Origin: Gnetum montanum
Taxonomy: Eukaryota > Streptophyta > Gnetopsida > Gnetales > Gnetaceae
Length of the DNA stretch: 64,000 nucleotides
Assembly (NCBI GenBank): GCA_015680685.1
Contig: MNCI01006164.1
Coordinates: 241,045-305,044, forward strand
Direction of reading: 5' to 3'
Position numbers and translations under genes: made by a program. The notes beneath the pieces are model-generated. The model was not told the origin of the DNA. It ran no database searches and saw only the letters and a program-made list of their open reading frames with translations. Within the stretch, counting starts at the first letter, position 1. Every line of letters begins with the position of its first letter. Of this stretch, positions 8,987-19,921 are shown piece after piece.

Positions 8987-11322
8987 TCTTGTTCATTTCT
9001 GATATGGACCGTGTTAATAACATAAGGATCTTCCTTAGTATTAAGGGGATCTTTGTACACACCCGTAGATTGATTCTGCGGTTTAACAGGGTTGGCATCG
9101 TCAAATGTTATTTCACCCCTATCAATCATATGTTGTATGTCTTGTTTGAGGGTGAAACAATAATCAATACCATGCCCATTCCGTTGATGGTACTTGCAAA
9201 ATCGATCTAGTCTAAAGCCTCTTGAAATAGGAGGCTCATTTGGTGTTGCCAAGCTTGGGTTTTTGGCCAATTCACAGAATCGGTCATGTCTCTGGGCTGC
9301 CGCTGGGGACAACTACTTGTGTTTAATGGCCCCAGCCTTCAAAAGTTGATCTAACAACTGGGAAGGCTTCCTGGGGAGCAGTGTGTATTGAGCAGGGTCT
9401 TTCCTCTCAAACGTACGTGCATGGCCCATGTTAGTAGCTTGCATGGTAGATGAATTAGGTGTGTGTGTTGGAGCGGTTCTCTCATAGTTAACGGGAGCAA
9501 TAGGTGGTCTGCCTTGCTGCACCATGTTGGTAGGTTGAGTCTCTACTACTGCTGCTACCGTTGCTTTAGCCTTTTCTTTATCTTTTTTAGTGTGTTGATT
9601 TCTAAAGGCTAAGTAAGCAGGGTCATGGCTATTTTGGTCCGCCTCTTCTATGTTTTTAATCTGTATAAAAGCTTGGCTTAGAGTGCGAGCATTTAGATAA
9701 TATAGTTTTAATTTAACGAAATCATTCACGACTCCCTTAAGAATCGTAAGAAGGTATGTTTCTGGGATTGGCTCATGAAGTTTGTTGAGTGCGGCACTCC
9801 ATCTTTAGATGAATTTTTGTACAGGTTCAAGGGGTGCTTGTTTTACCTGTATCAGACTGTCCAAGGTTGCTTCAGGTTTCAGGTTGTACTTAAACCTGAT
9901 AACGAACTGGTGTAAGAGATCCTCCAAAGAGGATATGGAGTTACGAGGCAAGGCTCGGTACTAGTCTAATGCTCTACCAGTGAGGGACATGACGAACACA
10001 CACAAGATTGCATGGGGCCAAGCCTAAAGCAACAGGCATTCTAGTCTAAATGTGACTACATGAGCATTGGGGTCTCCTTCCCCGTTGTATTTGGTTAGTT
10101 GATGCAAAGAAACTCCTTTGGGCAAGGTTAATGGTGGTACCGAAGAGCTAATAGGATCGTCTTGGTAAAATTATAATACTTTAAGCTCTTCATTGTTAGC
10201 AGTTTTGAGGCATTTTACCTCATCAGCTAGCTCCTGCATCATTTTCTTAACTTCAACCCAGTCTTGGGCACTAGGTGAAGCAGGAGGTTGGTTAGTTTGA
10301 GTGCCATACAAATTAGACTGTTGTACGATTAGTGGGAATGATTATTGCTAAGTGATCGGAGGTTGCACCTGTGGAATATTTATAGTGGGTGCTACTAAGG
10401 GTGGCATGCCGTAAGGTGTAGGTTGTTGTTATTATTGAGCGACAGGGGCAAGCCATTGCCCAACTGTGGGTTGCGAAGGGAGGTTTTGCACCTGGTGTTG
10501 TACTAGTGAAGCTAAAGGTGTCGTATGAACCTGCACTCGTGGGATGAAGTGTGTTGATGTGGTAGCGGGTATCACAGATGGCATCCCAATTACTTGGGGT
10601 GGGAAAGTTGCTCCTACATTAATTTGAGAGGGGGGTTGTTGGGGTTGTACTTGTAAGAGGGAGGGTAAGGTAGTAATCGGAGGGATAGTGGGGATGGGTA
10701 CATTGAATTGAGTATCGGTCATAGGGAGAGTGGGAATAAGAGTGGGCGCTTCCTGTTGGGGCACATGTGCTTGAGTGGTTTTAAATAAATGGAGGGACAT
10801 GGTCTCCCCCGTGAAAGGGTGAAATAACAGATTCACATAAGTATGTGGACTGAGAGTATGGTACGAATCCCCATGGTCAGACTGAGCAGCAAAATTATCT
10901 TCCTCATCTTCATTTTGAGGTTCTACGGTGGGTTGGCATGAGTTTTGGTTCTTGGCCATGAGGAGTTGGGATAGGAGTTCATGGTGGGATTCAGTGAGGG
11001 GGATGACACCTTAGGTGGTAGGAACGAAGTCATGACCTCCTTTGTAAATTAGCTCATAGTGTCTCTTTCCTTCTAGCTCAGCTCGGTCAACGACTAGGTT
11101 AGCTTGGATTTTAACACAAATAAAGTTATATTGTTCGGGAGTCAAGATGGTGAACGTGGGATCCCTACCTTGTAGTCTCAGTGACCGATGAGATGGCCCC
11201 TGAGGATTCATCGTGCCAAGGGCAACTATGGACTCAGCGGTAGTGACGGGACCCGAGATTGTGGTACCGAAGTCGGTAATGGGCAGGGCAATGGTGTTGG
11301 TGTGTACAGGGTCCATTATCAA
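8965..11322 (-). pseudogene. Element A gag (broken)
   Basis: Right to left: 11,322-11,011 N-terminal part; 10,959-10,432 Pro/Gln/Thr-rich region; ~10,200-9,730 the retrotransposon gag core, readable only across several stops (motifs around GDPNAHVVTFR and LLHQF); 9,729-9,313 helical region and basic linker; 9,312-8,965 a Cys/His module (RFCKYHQRNGHGIDYC) typical of Tat-lineage Gag. Gag forms the particle that packages the element RNA. Frames are separated by stops, mostly TAG or TGA, as expected from C-to-T decay. Element B gag at 54,352-56,230 has the same order. Confidence 0.8.
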
Positions 11323-11599
11323 AGTGTCTAGATGTAATAGCGTAAGCGAAAGAAAATAAATGGCTAAGTGTTAAACAACGAAAATATGGCATGTGCCCAA
11401 AGAAAATGGTACACTAGCTATTTTACAATTACCCTCTCCAAACATTCCAATGAGAGGTCAGAAGCCAGCTAAAGAAAGATGTTCACACATGCTAATTCCC
11501 TCACAAGCACTCCGACAAGGAACTACACTACATTTCATATTTTTTTTGCTTGAACCTATCCCCTCAAAAGTGTTGAACAGCGTACGAAAGAGTGTCAGC

Positions 11600-12275
11600 T
11601 TGACCAACATCAGCTTGACCAAATGTCAGCTTGACCAAACGTGAGCTTGACCAAACGTCAGCGTGACAAAATGTCAACTTGACCAAACATCAGCGTGACC
11701 AACGTCTGGGTAAGAAAACTAAGTATTGGACACATCGTCAACGTGACTAATGTCATCTTGACCAAATGTCAGCGTGACCAAACGTCAGCTTGACCAAACG
11801 TCAGCGTGACCAACGTCTGCGTAAGAGAACTAAGTGTTGGACGCAACATCAGCATGACTAACGTCAACTTGAACAAACATCAGCTTGACCAAACGTCAAC
11901 ATGACTAACGTCTGGGTAAGAAAACTAAGTGTTGGATGCAGTGTCAGCGTGACTAACGTCAGCTTGACCAAACGTCAGCATGACCAAACGTCAGCTTGAC
12001 CAAACATCAACGTGACCAATGTCTGGGTAAGAAAACTAAGTGTTGGATGCAGCGTCAGCGTGACTAATGTTAATTTGACCAAACATCAACGTGACCAAAC
12101 GTTAGCTTGACCAAACGTCAACTTAACCAAACGTCAATGTGACCAACGTCTGGATAAGAAAACTAAGTGTTTGACACAACATCAGCGTGACTAACGTCAG
12201 CTTGACCAAACGTCAGCTTCACCAACGTCAGCATGACCAATGTTTGGGTAAGAAAACTAAGTGTTGGACGCTGTG
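11600..12275. repeat. Leader repeat array of element A (AACGTCAGCTTGACCAA type)
   Basis: A short ~16-bp motif of the form ACGTCAGCTTGACCAA, alternating with AGCGTGACC variants, is nested in a higher-order repeat. The marker GGTAAGAAAACTAAGTGTTGG recurs, with small changes, at ~11,707, 11,818, 11,914, 12,021, 12,151 and 12,247, so spacing is 96-131 bp. It occupies the untranslated leader between PBS and gag. Confidence 0.8.
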
Positions 12276-12380
12276 ATTCAAGCAGGGACGTTGGGAACAA
12301 GGCAGCGTAGGAACGCTGACAATCACAGTAGCGTGCAAAAGCTGTATCTAGGATGCTAAGAGGTAGATCTAACAAAGAAA

Positions 12381-12400
12381 CGGCCCTCCTTCTAGCGCCA
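12381..12400 (-). other. Element A primer-binding site
   Basis: The minus strand reads TGGCGCTAGAAGGAGGG six bases inside the 5' LTR end. It starts with TGG, complementary to a tRNA CCA end. Related sites occur at 23,801-23,817 (E) and 56,563-56,581 (B). The tRNA species is not assigned. Confidence 0.75.
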
Positions 12401-12406
12401 TTTTAC

Positions 12407-14035
12407 TGTACCGTCCGAAATCGTCAGTGAGAGGCTGGAATGAACAGACACCAAAAGATCTACGGATGAAACAATAAGACCCTGCCTTTGCCCAAGGGCC
12501 TAATAGAAAAACAACGAAGGCAAAATGCCTTGAATGATCTGCACAAGGATCAAACAAGGACTTCCCCGAACATACACAATCGTGGTACGTTGGGTTATAC
12601 ATAAACGAATGCAAAACTGAACGTAAACGAACGAAAATGAATGTAAACTATTTAAACAATGGATGATGAAAATAGGAGAAAATATTAACAAGAACAATAG
12701 TGTAAACTGCACGAATTTGGGCAATAATGTAAACTATTTGTATTGATAAACAATTAAAATGTGCACCGGTCAGAACGCAGATGCGGATTGGTCGCAAGGT
12801 GGATGTTTAGCCCCAATAGATGAGAACGGATGCTGGGATGATGCAATTTTTGGATTGCAGGTGTGCGGTGTCCAAGTCTGTATGCAGCCCAACATATGGG
12901 ATTGATGCCCAGATCTCCTTAGTGTTTCATATTCAAATTTTTCGACCTTGATCTAGTGGAAAAATAGGAGATTTATACGGTTTTAGGTGGGAGATTCGAA
13001 TCTAGGAGAAGATCAATGGTTGCAGGGTGAGAAAACTTCGGATCGGGTGACAGGTGTGTGCGTTGACCGAATGCACGAAATGTTACAATGTACAGCATGC
13101 AGCGTGACCAAGATCTCTTACTCTGATGAGTGTAATCCACAATGTAAGAGCTTGATACGTTGAAAAATGCAAAAATGTACAAATAATGTTAAAGTACAAG
13201 AATGGATCTGGATGTCTAGCCTCCAGATCTGCAGATCTGTGCTATTTTTGCTCCGCCAAGGCCTCCAGCGTGCGTGGATCTGGCTCTGATGTGTACGCAG
13301 CCTGTTCTGGTGCCAGTGTCAGCATCTAGCATCAATGTCAGCGTCTAGCGTCAGCGTCAACGTCAACGTCAATGTCCAGCGTTAGCGTTAGCATCAGCGT
13401 CCAGCGTCAACGTCACTAACAGCATATGACCTTAAAATAGTGCATTTTGAGCCCATTTTTGACCTATGAGACCCATTTTTGGAGTGGTTCTGCATGCCAT
13501 GGGTCATGGGGGTTCTGTGTGCCAAATTTGGGCTGATTTGGATGTCGTTTTGGGCCTATTTTGGTTGGTGATGCTGAGCCTTACGCTGAGCAGCGTTTGA
13601 AAAATAACCCCAGCGTCACCAAGTCAAAGTGGCACATTTGAGGCCCAAATCTTGATTTTCTAGAGGCTGAGACCTTCTGGGGACCTTGGTGAAGGTCATG
13701 GGGGGTCCCTGTGTTCAATTTCGGCCTATTTTGACCTGGTTTCGGAGCTACAAAATTTGGTGACGCTAAGCCTTACGCTGATAGTGTAAGAAAACGTAAC
13801 CAAAGTGTACTTAGCCAAAACCAAGCATTTTGAGCCCAAAACTTTTCATTCTGGATGCTAAAAATTGATGTAGTCACCTGTGGGCCCCAGGGGAACCTTG
13901 CTTGCTCCATTGTATGTCATTTCATGCCGTTTTGAAGGCTCTCAAGTTTGGTCATGTTGTACTCATGTTGGGCAGTAGCATGACTTATCTTGATTCTTGT
14001 CTAAAAGTGCTAGGCCAAAATTTTGTGGTGTTTTA
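12407..14035 (-). repeat. Element A 5' LTR (~1.63 kb)
   Basis: The plus-strand start TGTACCGTCC next to the PBS, and the end AATTTTGTGGTGTTTTA, match in position and partly in sequence the ends of the B LTRs (ending ATTTTATGGTGTTTCA). It contains GCGTCA/AACGTC repeats at 13,300-13,430. The outer neighbour is element C gag, and GTCCT (14,036-14,040) is the presumed target duplication; its partner lies outside the window. Confidence 0.75.
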
Positions 14036-15240
14036 GTCCTTAGAACCGAAATTCATTCGATGATGGAGTACAATGCTAGAACTGTTTAATGATAAGTACC
14101 AAACGTACTCCCGAGTATCTAACTTGCAAAAGCAAATCCAAGGATGGAAGCAGGAAAATTATGAACCCTTGGATGCTGCCATGGGCTGTTATTATGCACT
14201 TTTACATCATTGCCTGGGCCATGGTTATTCGCAGCAGGATCAACTACGCCATCTCATAGATGGACTTAGGCATGAAACAAGGAGAACCCTTGGAACGTAT
14301 GCCCAAGGGAGATTATTAGAGCTTAGGTCTAATCAAGTTCATAGATTGTTAAAGCAAGTATCCAAGGAAGAAGGGGAGCTATGTAAGAGAGAAAGTGCAG
14401 AAGAGTACAACCAAGATCCTTCCCTCTAAAAAAGGGGAGTGAAACTCTGTGATGAGGAGGAAGAGTCACCACTCGAAGAGATGGTGAATAGGAAAACCTT
14501 GCCGCTCCAAAAATTAACAACAGAGGTATCGGCAAAGGTAGACCAAATGTGAGACTCCTTGGATAGTAGGTTTGAGATTGTTCTTAAAATCATAGAGGAG
14601 TCTAGGGAGCAAGGTAGTGACTATGATAAAAAAAAAAGAGAGAAGTGGACAATGCATGTAATAAAGGTAAGCGTAAAATGGCCATCACCGAAGAGGCTGT
14701 GGATTCAGATACGGACAATGACAGTGGATGTGAGATATGCCAATATAATCATCCTAAGGGATGTTGCCCAGTGATCTCACATCTACAAGAGTCTGGGGTG
14801 TATGCACTCAACCCATGACTTAATAGACGGCAAGCACCCTGACGGTTACCTTATCCCCAAGGTAACCGAAGGCAGTTCCACCAACCTTCAATGTATTATC
14901 CAAGTGGAACTCCATCACAACCTGTTGAGCAACATCAACAATGGCAATACCCACAGTCATGGGGGATGCCACCACCAAGGCAACAATACCCCTACCGGCA
15001 ACCTGATCCATATGGCTATTATGTGTAATAGCCAATCTCTCCACATGACTCTGTTGATCACGTGACACCACAACATCACTACCAAGCTCAAGAGTATTAT
15101 AGGACTTCTTCTCCTAGGGGAGATAACCCATAGACATACCATCCTCCAAATCCATCCGCAGCTCTCACACTAATAGCTCCATTACCACCCGCTCCAGCAA
15201 TGTAAGGGAAACTCCCCACTCAACCATAGCAACACAATGC
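14036..15240 (+). pseudogene. Element C gag (3' part, broken)
   Basis: The longest open block is 14,073-14,429. It carries the helical gag-core features (MLELFNDKYQTYSRVSNLQ; DQLRHLIDGL), with a close match on the minus strand of element D (35,660-35,150). Stops at 14,430 and beyond break the frame; the rest, to ~15,240, is a Pro/Gln-rich linker readable in pieces. The left end is created by the insertion of element A, not by a start codon. Confidence 0.75.
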
Positions 15241-15241
15241 C

Positions 15242-15961
15242 ATGAGGGTTGTAAATCTTCAACCTACTACTGGTTCTGACAATCGTATGAAGAGAAGATC
15301 TTTCTTCAGAACCAACAACCCAACCAAGCCCTCACAACCACAAGCAGTTGAGCCTCTAAATGCCTCTCCATCAAATAAGGCTTCAGAGCTCCCTTCAAAC
15401 CAAACACCGAGCTCAACACACATGGTTATGTTAACACATGCCATTACTGATTGGATTAAGGTGGGCCACCTTCCCAGGAAATTTTCTGATCTTGGAAGCC
15501 CTCTAATCTATCTCCAAGTCACTAGGAATGAACCATGTAAAGCTCTTCTGGACTCAGGTTCCGGAGTCAACTTAATATCGCAAGAGATGTACAAAGCCTG
15601 GAACCTACCTCCATTAAAGAAGAGAAATATTCACCTAGAGCTAGTCGACTAGTACATCACTATTCCATTGGGACTGGTGGAGGACATTGTTACCACTGTG
15701 AGTGGATGGTCATACCTAGCTGATTTCCTAGTGATACAAGTAAACAATGATAAAGGGGACTTCCCAATAATAATGGGAAGGGCATGGCTAAGTACCATAA
15801 ATGCGTGCTTAGGAATCCGTGATCTTTCCCTGAAAATATCTAGGCAAAACACTTACGGAAAGATCGAGAAGAAGAAGGTTCCATGCATCACATATAGTGA
15901 TATAGGCTGTGATTGCGTACAAGAATGTTCAACATTGCCTACATGCAACCGATGTGCATAA
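15242..15961 (+). pseudogene. Element C aspartic protease (one internal stop)
   Basis: 15,242-15,652 contains a basic, Ser/Pro-rich lead and then the active-site motif LLDSGSGVNLIS with an intact Asp-Ser-Gly. 15,668-15,961 contains the DFPIIMGRAWLSTI motif of the C-terminal half. The two blocks are in one frame, broken only by a TAG at 15,650. Role: maturation of the Gag-Pol polyprotein. The homologous region in D is 33,843-34,320 (minus). Confidence 0.8.
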
Positions 15962-16021
15962 AAAATTAACATACAAAAGTGCCTATATGTAGCAACCATA
16001 CAACAAGAAGACACTCAGTGA

Positions 16022-16426
16022 TTGATAGTTGATCAAGAGAGCAACTCACCAACGTGCATGGAAATAATTGAGGGAATAACTTGCACTCACATCGAAAGCA
16101 TAGATGCACTAAAACAAGAGCATCGCCAACTTCCAAACCTTAACCTGAAAACATCAATTGGGAGAAGTTGGAAACTCCTAAAAAATTCAAACAAGAACTT
16201 TGATAAGAGATTACTAGTCAATGTGCAACAGACCGAACCTTACCATGAATCTAGAACGGTCAATGCATATAATACCTTAGAGAAGGGACGAACCACTCAT
16301 TATTTTGGATCTCCCCCTTCCAACTTAGTCATAGGGGAGATGGCCACCTCTGCTGATCAATTGAGGCCCTCAGTTCCTTTTTTAAGTTTTTGTTTTACAC
16401 ATTTTTGTTTTACAAATTTCTTTTAA
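16022..16426 (+). pseudogene. Element C fusion of pre-RT linker to integrase tail (deletion junction)
   Basis: The first ~60 codons match the region between protease and RT in element D (the 33,560-33,720 side). From ~16,215 on, the frame matches the D integrase tail (30,532-30,780 side: VQQT-P-HE-RTV and LEKG motifs). About 3 kb of pol is therefore missing, with a short unexplained filler at the join. The frame is open across the join, which need not be functional. Confidence 0.75.
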
Positions 16427-16429
16427 CTT

Positions 16430-17820
16430 TTCTTGTTTTTTGTTTTGCAACATCATTTACACTCTTTCATTTCTTTGTGTGTTTGTTTGTTTATTTTGTT
16501 ATGTTCGTCACCTAATAAGTGCTCCTGATGGTGGTATTAACTGTATTCCATTGATTGCTAATGTTTGATTTTTACCTTTGAGTTATAATGTTGATACTAA
16601 GGTATGGTTCTCTTAATATAATAGGCAATGAGTCCACGTCATCCATACATCCATGAATTGCTATGGTCTCTCTTAGCTTGGAACTGTACAATCCCTTTCT
16701 TTAAATAATAGAACTATCAACGAATTGGTGACTAGGCATTTCTCAAACTGAGGAAGGACTCAAGGATTGAAAAGGGTGCGACTTCAAGGGAATTTAATGC
16801 ATTCGTGCTAGCTATTCTCTTGGGTGCTTGGATGTTTTCTTCTTGGGTTTTCCTTACCATTCTGACGTTGCTCCATTATTGAGAAGCTGAGCTAATAAAC
16901 ATAATAAGTCTTTGCATGGTGTGGTTCTCATGCAAAAAAAAAAAAGGAGGAGAAAAGTGAGAATTCAAAGCACACCCCTTAGACAAAATAATCATCTAGG
17001 CTACAAGCATTGGTTATGGAACTAAACAAACATGTTCCCTCTAACTAAGGCCCTCTCTCGCTTCCTACTCTTTCCTTTCTCACTTCTTCGGAATGGCGGT
17101 GACTCTTTGGCGAAAGCATTCTTACTACTTCAGGTGGATGGATTGGCCAAGTGTATTCATGCGAAGTCACTAAATGTGGATTGTTTAAAGCTGGATTTCG
17201 AATGAGATCTACTAAGTCACATTAACCATACATACACAAGGGGCTATACACCACCTTGTTCTTGGCACCCCATTCCATTCTCTTCTCCTCATCATTCTTT
17301 CTCCATTTTCCACCTCATTATTAATTGTATTAGTAGTCTATATTTTGGTGGATGCATTGTTTTCTTTTTGGTAAATTCTTGTGGTTAAGACTTTAACTCT
17401 TGCTTCCAAATGACATTTCCAGAGCCTACGGACTCTTTGAATGTGAGATTGTTAGGGCATTAAGGGCATGAGCCTACTTTGGGGAGGACCCACTGGCATT
17501 CCTACTTGGTGCATTAGTTAAATTCTTTCCCTTAAACATTTTCGCAATCAACATTTATTTTATTCATTTTCACCTCTTGCATCCATTTTATTGGCATTGC
17601 CATTGTTTCTTTTTCTCCATCTTTCTTATTTCTTATATTTTTCCATTCTATCACTACGGGAGGATCGCTTTTAATCATGGGGGTCATAGTCCAATTTTTT
17701 CAATTTTCTCCTAACCTCTACACCTTACACCTTCGGTAGTCACTAGTGTTATATCTCTAGAATCCGTATTAGCCATATCACAACTCAACCAATAGACCAT
17801 ACACCGAGGCAAGGTATCGA
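16430..17820. other. Element C 3' region between pol remnant and conserved ORF
   Basis: Long untranslated 3' region, matched by element D 29,210-30,530 in reverse orientation. In Athila elements this is where an env-like gene may lie. I see no signal peptide or membrane segment. Confidence 0.6.
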
Positions 17821-18163
17821 TTGCATTGTAATTTATTTATCCTTGCTAATATGAGACTGTGTTATGTGTGCAGATGGCAATCATACAACAATGGACTGGA
17901 GCTGGAGGAAACACTTAGGATGGACTGGTGCTGGAACAGTCATGCAAGGAACAAGATTGATGGCATGGTTATGGATGGACAACGGAAGGTCCAATTTTGG
18001 CATTGGCAGCAACACATCTTCTTCTTTTCTCTCTCTTCTCTCTCAACTGCCAAATAAGGCTGGATGTCAAATGTGTATAGTATTCACTCTTGAGGTCATG
18101 AACACTAATATTGCCATGTATTATAATGATGATCTATTCACACGTCATCCCATTCACCATTAG
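17821..18163 (+). CDS. Conserved ORF in the 3' region of element C
   Basis: From ~17,864 to 18,163 the frame (99 codons) matches, largely residue by residue, the sense-strand ORF of element D at 28,827-29,204 (125 codons). Shared features are a Trp-rich N-terminal half (DGNH; MDW-WRK-LGW), SNTSS, SLLSQLPNKAGCQ and an ending RHPIHH/CHPIHH. Both copies are open although their pol genes are broken. It precedes the polypurine tract by ~70 bp. No family is recognised and it is too short for an envelope gene. Simple nucleotide relatedness without selection is a fair alternative. Confidence 0.45.
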
Positions 18164-18232
18164 TGTCATTCAAGTCAATAATCCCATACCTTCCCAATAT
18201 TTTATAAAGAACTTGAGGACACGTTTTCATTC

Positions 18233-18245
18233 AGTCATAGGGGTA
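18233..18245 (+). other. Element C polypurine tract
   Basis: A purine-rich run (ATAGGGGTA) directly precedes the 3' LTR start TGATGAACC. The equivalent in D is ATGGGGGTA at 28,744-28,753 (minus) and in G at 19,099-19,107. Confidence 0.7.
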
Positions 18246-19012
18246 TGATGAACCGTGATATCGCGGCCTACCTCAATTTCTATAAATAAGAGGCAGCTTT
18301 CCTTGTTCCAGAGGGTAAGACTTAGACCCTTAGCTAAACTCTTGCAGTTTTACCATTCCAGAGTTAGAATAATTCCTGTATGCCCACAGTAAGAGTCATA
18401 AAGTGAACGGATCTTTATTCGAGCAATTTGTACCTGAGCACACATTTGTGTATGGCAATAAAGATGAACTTTATGATAAACCTTGCAACATACAAATTAA
18501 GCTAAATAGTAATTAATTATTGTTGAATGTTTAAATGCTTTCCTAGTTAATTAATCTCTCTCTCAACCCTTAACTCTCCTAGTTAAGTACACTCAGTACG
18601 ACTGCTTCAAGCATGTGTGTAGCGCTTGGTAACCCAGTAACGATTAACGCTTGGTAATCCCAGCAGTGTTGCACTGGTTTAGGATGTGTGCGGCAAGTGG
18701 GAACGGATACTGGTGTTATGAATAATTAGAACTTAGTTAGTGAATAGTTAATGAAAGTTGGTCACGTAACTCTCTTCACCTTACCCTATTAGCATAAGAC
18801 ATTAAAAAGATAAAAGTTATAAAAATCATATACCTCAAGCTTACTTAACCATACAACCGTGACAATACAAGTAAGTTTGAGAAGATAGCGATTGATTAAC
18901 CTTAAGTGTTCCATTAAGGCGCATAAGCACTTAGTCCTTGGAGTTCAATCGGATTGCACGTGAAACACTCGTATTCGTATGGTAGAGTGTAGGGGTACCT
19001 TGCCACTCATCA
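18246..19012 (+). repeat. Element C 3' LTR (767 bp)
   Basis: Starts TGATGAACCGTG and ends CCACTCATCA. It matches the D LTRs in inverse orientation. It contains a TATA-like TATAAATAAG at ~18,281 and an AATAAAG at ~18,459. Confidence 0.82.
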
Positions 19013-19921
19013 TCAATCAATAATCTCATACCTTCCCAATATTTAATAAGGAACTTGTTCCTCCTCTTCTTCACTTGAGGACGAGTTTTCATTTAGTCGT
19101 GGGGGTATGATGAATCATGTTCTGACATGCTCTGATATTCAATACCTAATATCGGAGCCGCAACATTGGATACCTGATATTGGAGCCCAAGATGCAATGT
19201 CAAATATCCAATATTGCGAGGTATACGCTAACTTATAAATATAGCGCTTGGGCTCATGATTTTCATATCAAATTTTGTCATAGTTAGCAAAGCTTTTGCA
19301 GTTTGTTTTCTTCAAAGTTGGAATATTTTCCGAGTGCCCACAGCAAAAGTCTGTGTATGTACAAATCTTTCTTCAAACATTGATGTACCTATGCATAGCG
19401 ATGTGATGGGAATAAAAACAAACCCTTTTGATAATCTTTGCAGCATTGAGAATAGATTAATGTTTTCTTTAATGTACTTTACTTTAATGCATTTAAATTA
19501 AGCAATTAATCTCTAGTTGTTAATGAACACAAGCATAAACACTTTGAGCATACATATAATGTTTGGTAACCCAGCAACATTTAACGTTTGGTAGCCCTAG
19601 GAAAGTGTGATGGGTACTTGTGTTAGACTAGTGAGGTAATGAATAAATTAGATCTTAAATTACTCTATCTTTCATTCCTGTTGTAGGTTACTAAACTTAT
19701 AAAACATAAAATAAGAAAAATCACGTACCTTAATTACACTTAAATCATACCCTTGAGCTTCACAAGTAGTTGGAAAGACAATGAATGTTCTTAATGCCCA
19801 TTTCACTTCCTAGAGAAACTAGTGCACTGGAGAATTATAGGTCTATGGAATTTGACCAAATCATGCATAGACACCTTAGTGATTCGTATGGTTGAGCATA
19901 GGGTTACCTCACCACTCATCA
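19013..19921 (+). mobile_element. Element G: 3' end of a diverged Athila-like element
   Basis: 19,013-19,107 repeats, in diverged form, the sequence just upstream of the C LTR (CATACCTTCCCAATATTTA; TTTTCATTTAGTCGTGGGGGTA). A second LTR follows at 19,108-19,921 (814 bp, TGATGAATCATG...CCACTCATCA). Its U3 differs from that of C and D, with repeated ATATCGGAGCC/ATATTGGAGCC motifs and TTATAAATATAG as a TATA box. It is best explained as the tail of an older element into whose 3' region C inserted. Confidence 0.7.

Larger units (their letters stand above)
1..14035 (-). mobile_element. Element A: Tat-like Ty3/Gypsy retrotransposon, left end outside window
   Basis: Read on the minus strand, the order is 5' LTR (12,407-14,035), primer-binding site, repeat-rich leader, gag, protease, a ~5 kb spacer, RT, RNase H and the start of a second RNase H domain at 1-130. 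Integrase and the 3' LTR must lie left of the window. The second RNase H after the first is a known hallmark of the Tat/Ogre lineage; here it is seen only as its first ~35 codons, but it is fuller in the related element B. The right end abuts element C gag sequence, so A is inserted in C. All reading frames are interrupted, so this copy is dead. Confidence 0.88.
14036..19012 (+). mobile_element. Element C: Athila-like Ty3/Gypsy, 3' part, internally deleted
   Basis: Plus-strand gag, protease, a short integrase tail, 3' region, polypurine tract and 3' LTR, all homologous to element D read on its minus strand. RT, RNase H and nearly all integrase are missing: sequence matching the region after protease in D jumps at ~16,210 to the integrase C-terminal tail. 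The left end is the A insertion point; the 5' part of C would lie beyond A, outside the window. Confidence 0.83.
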
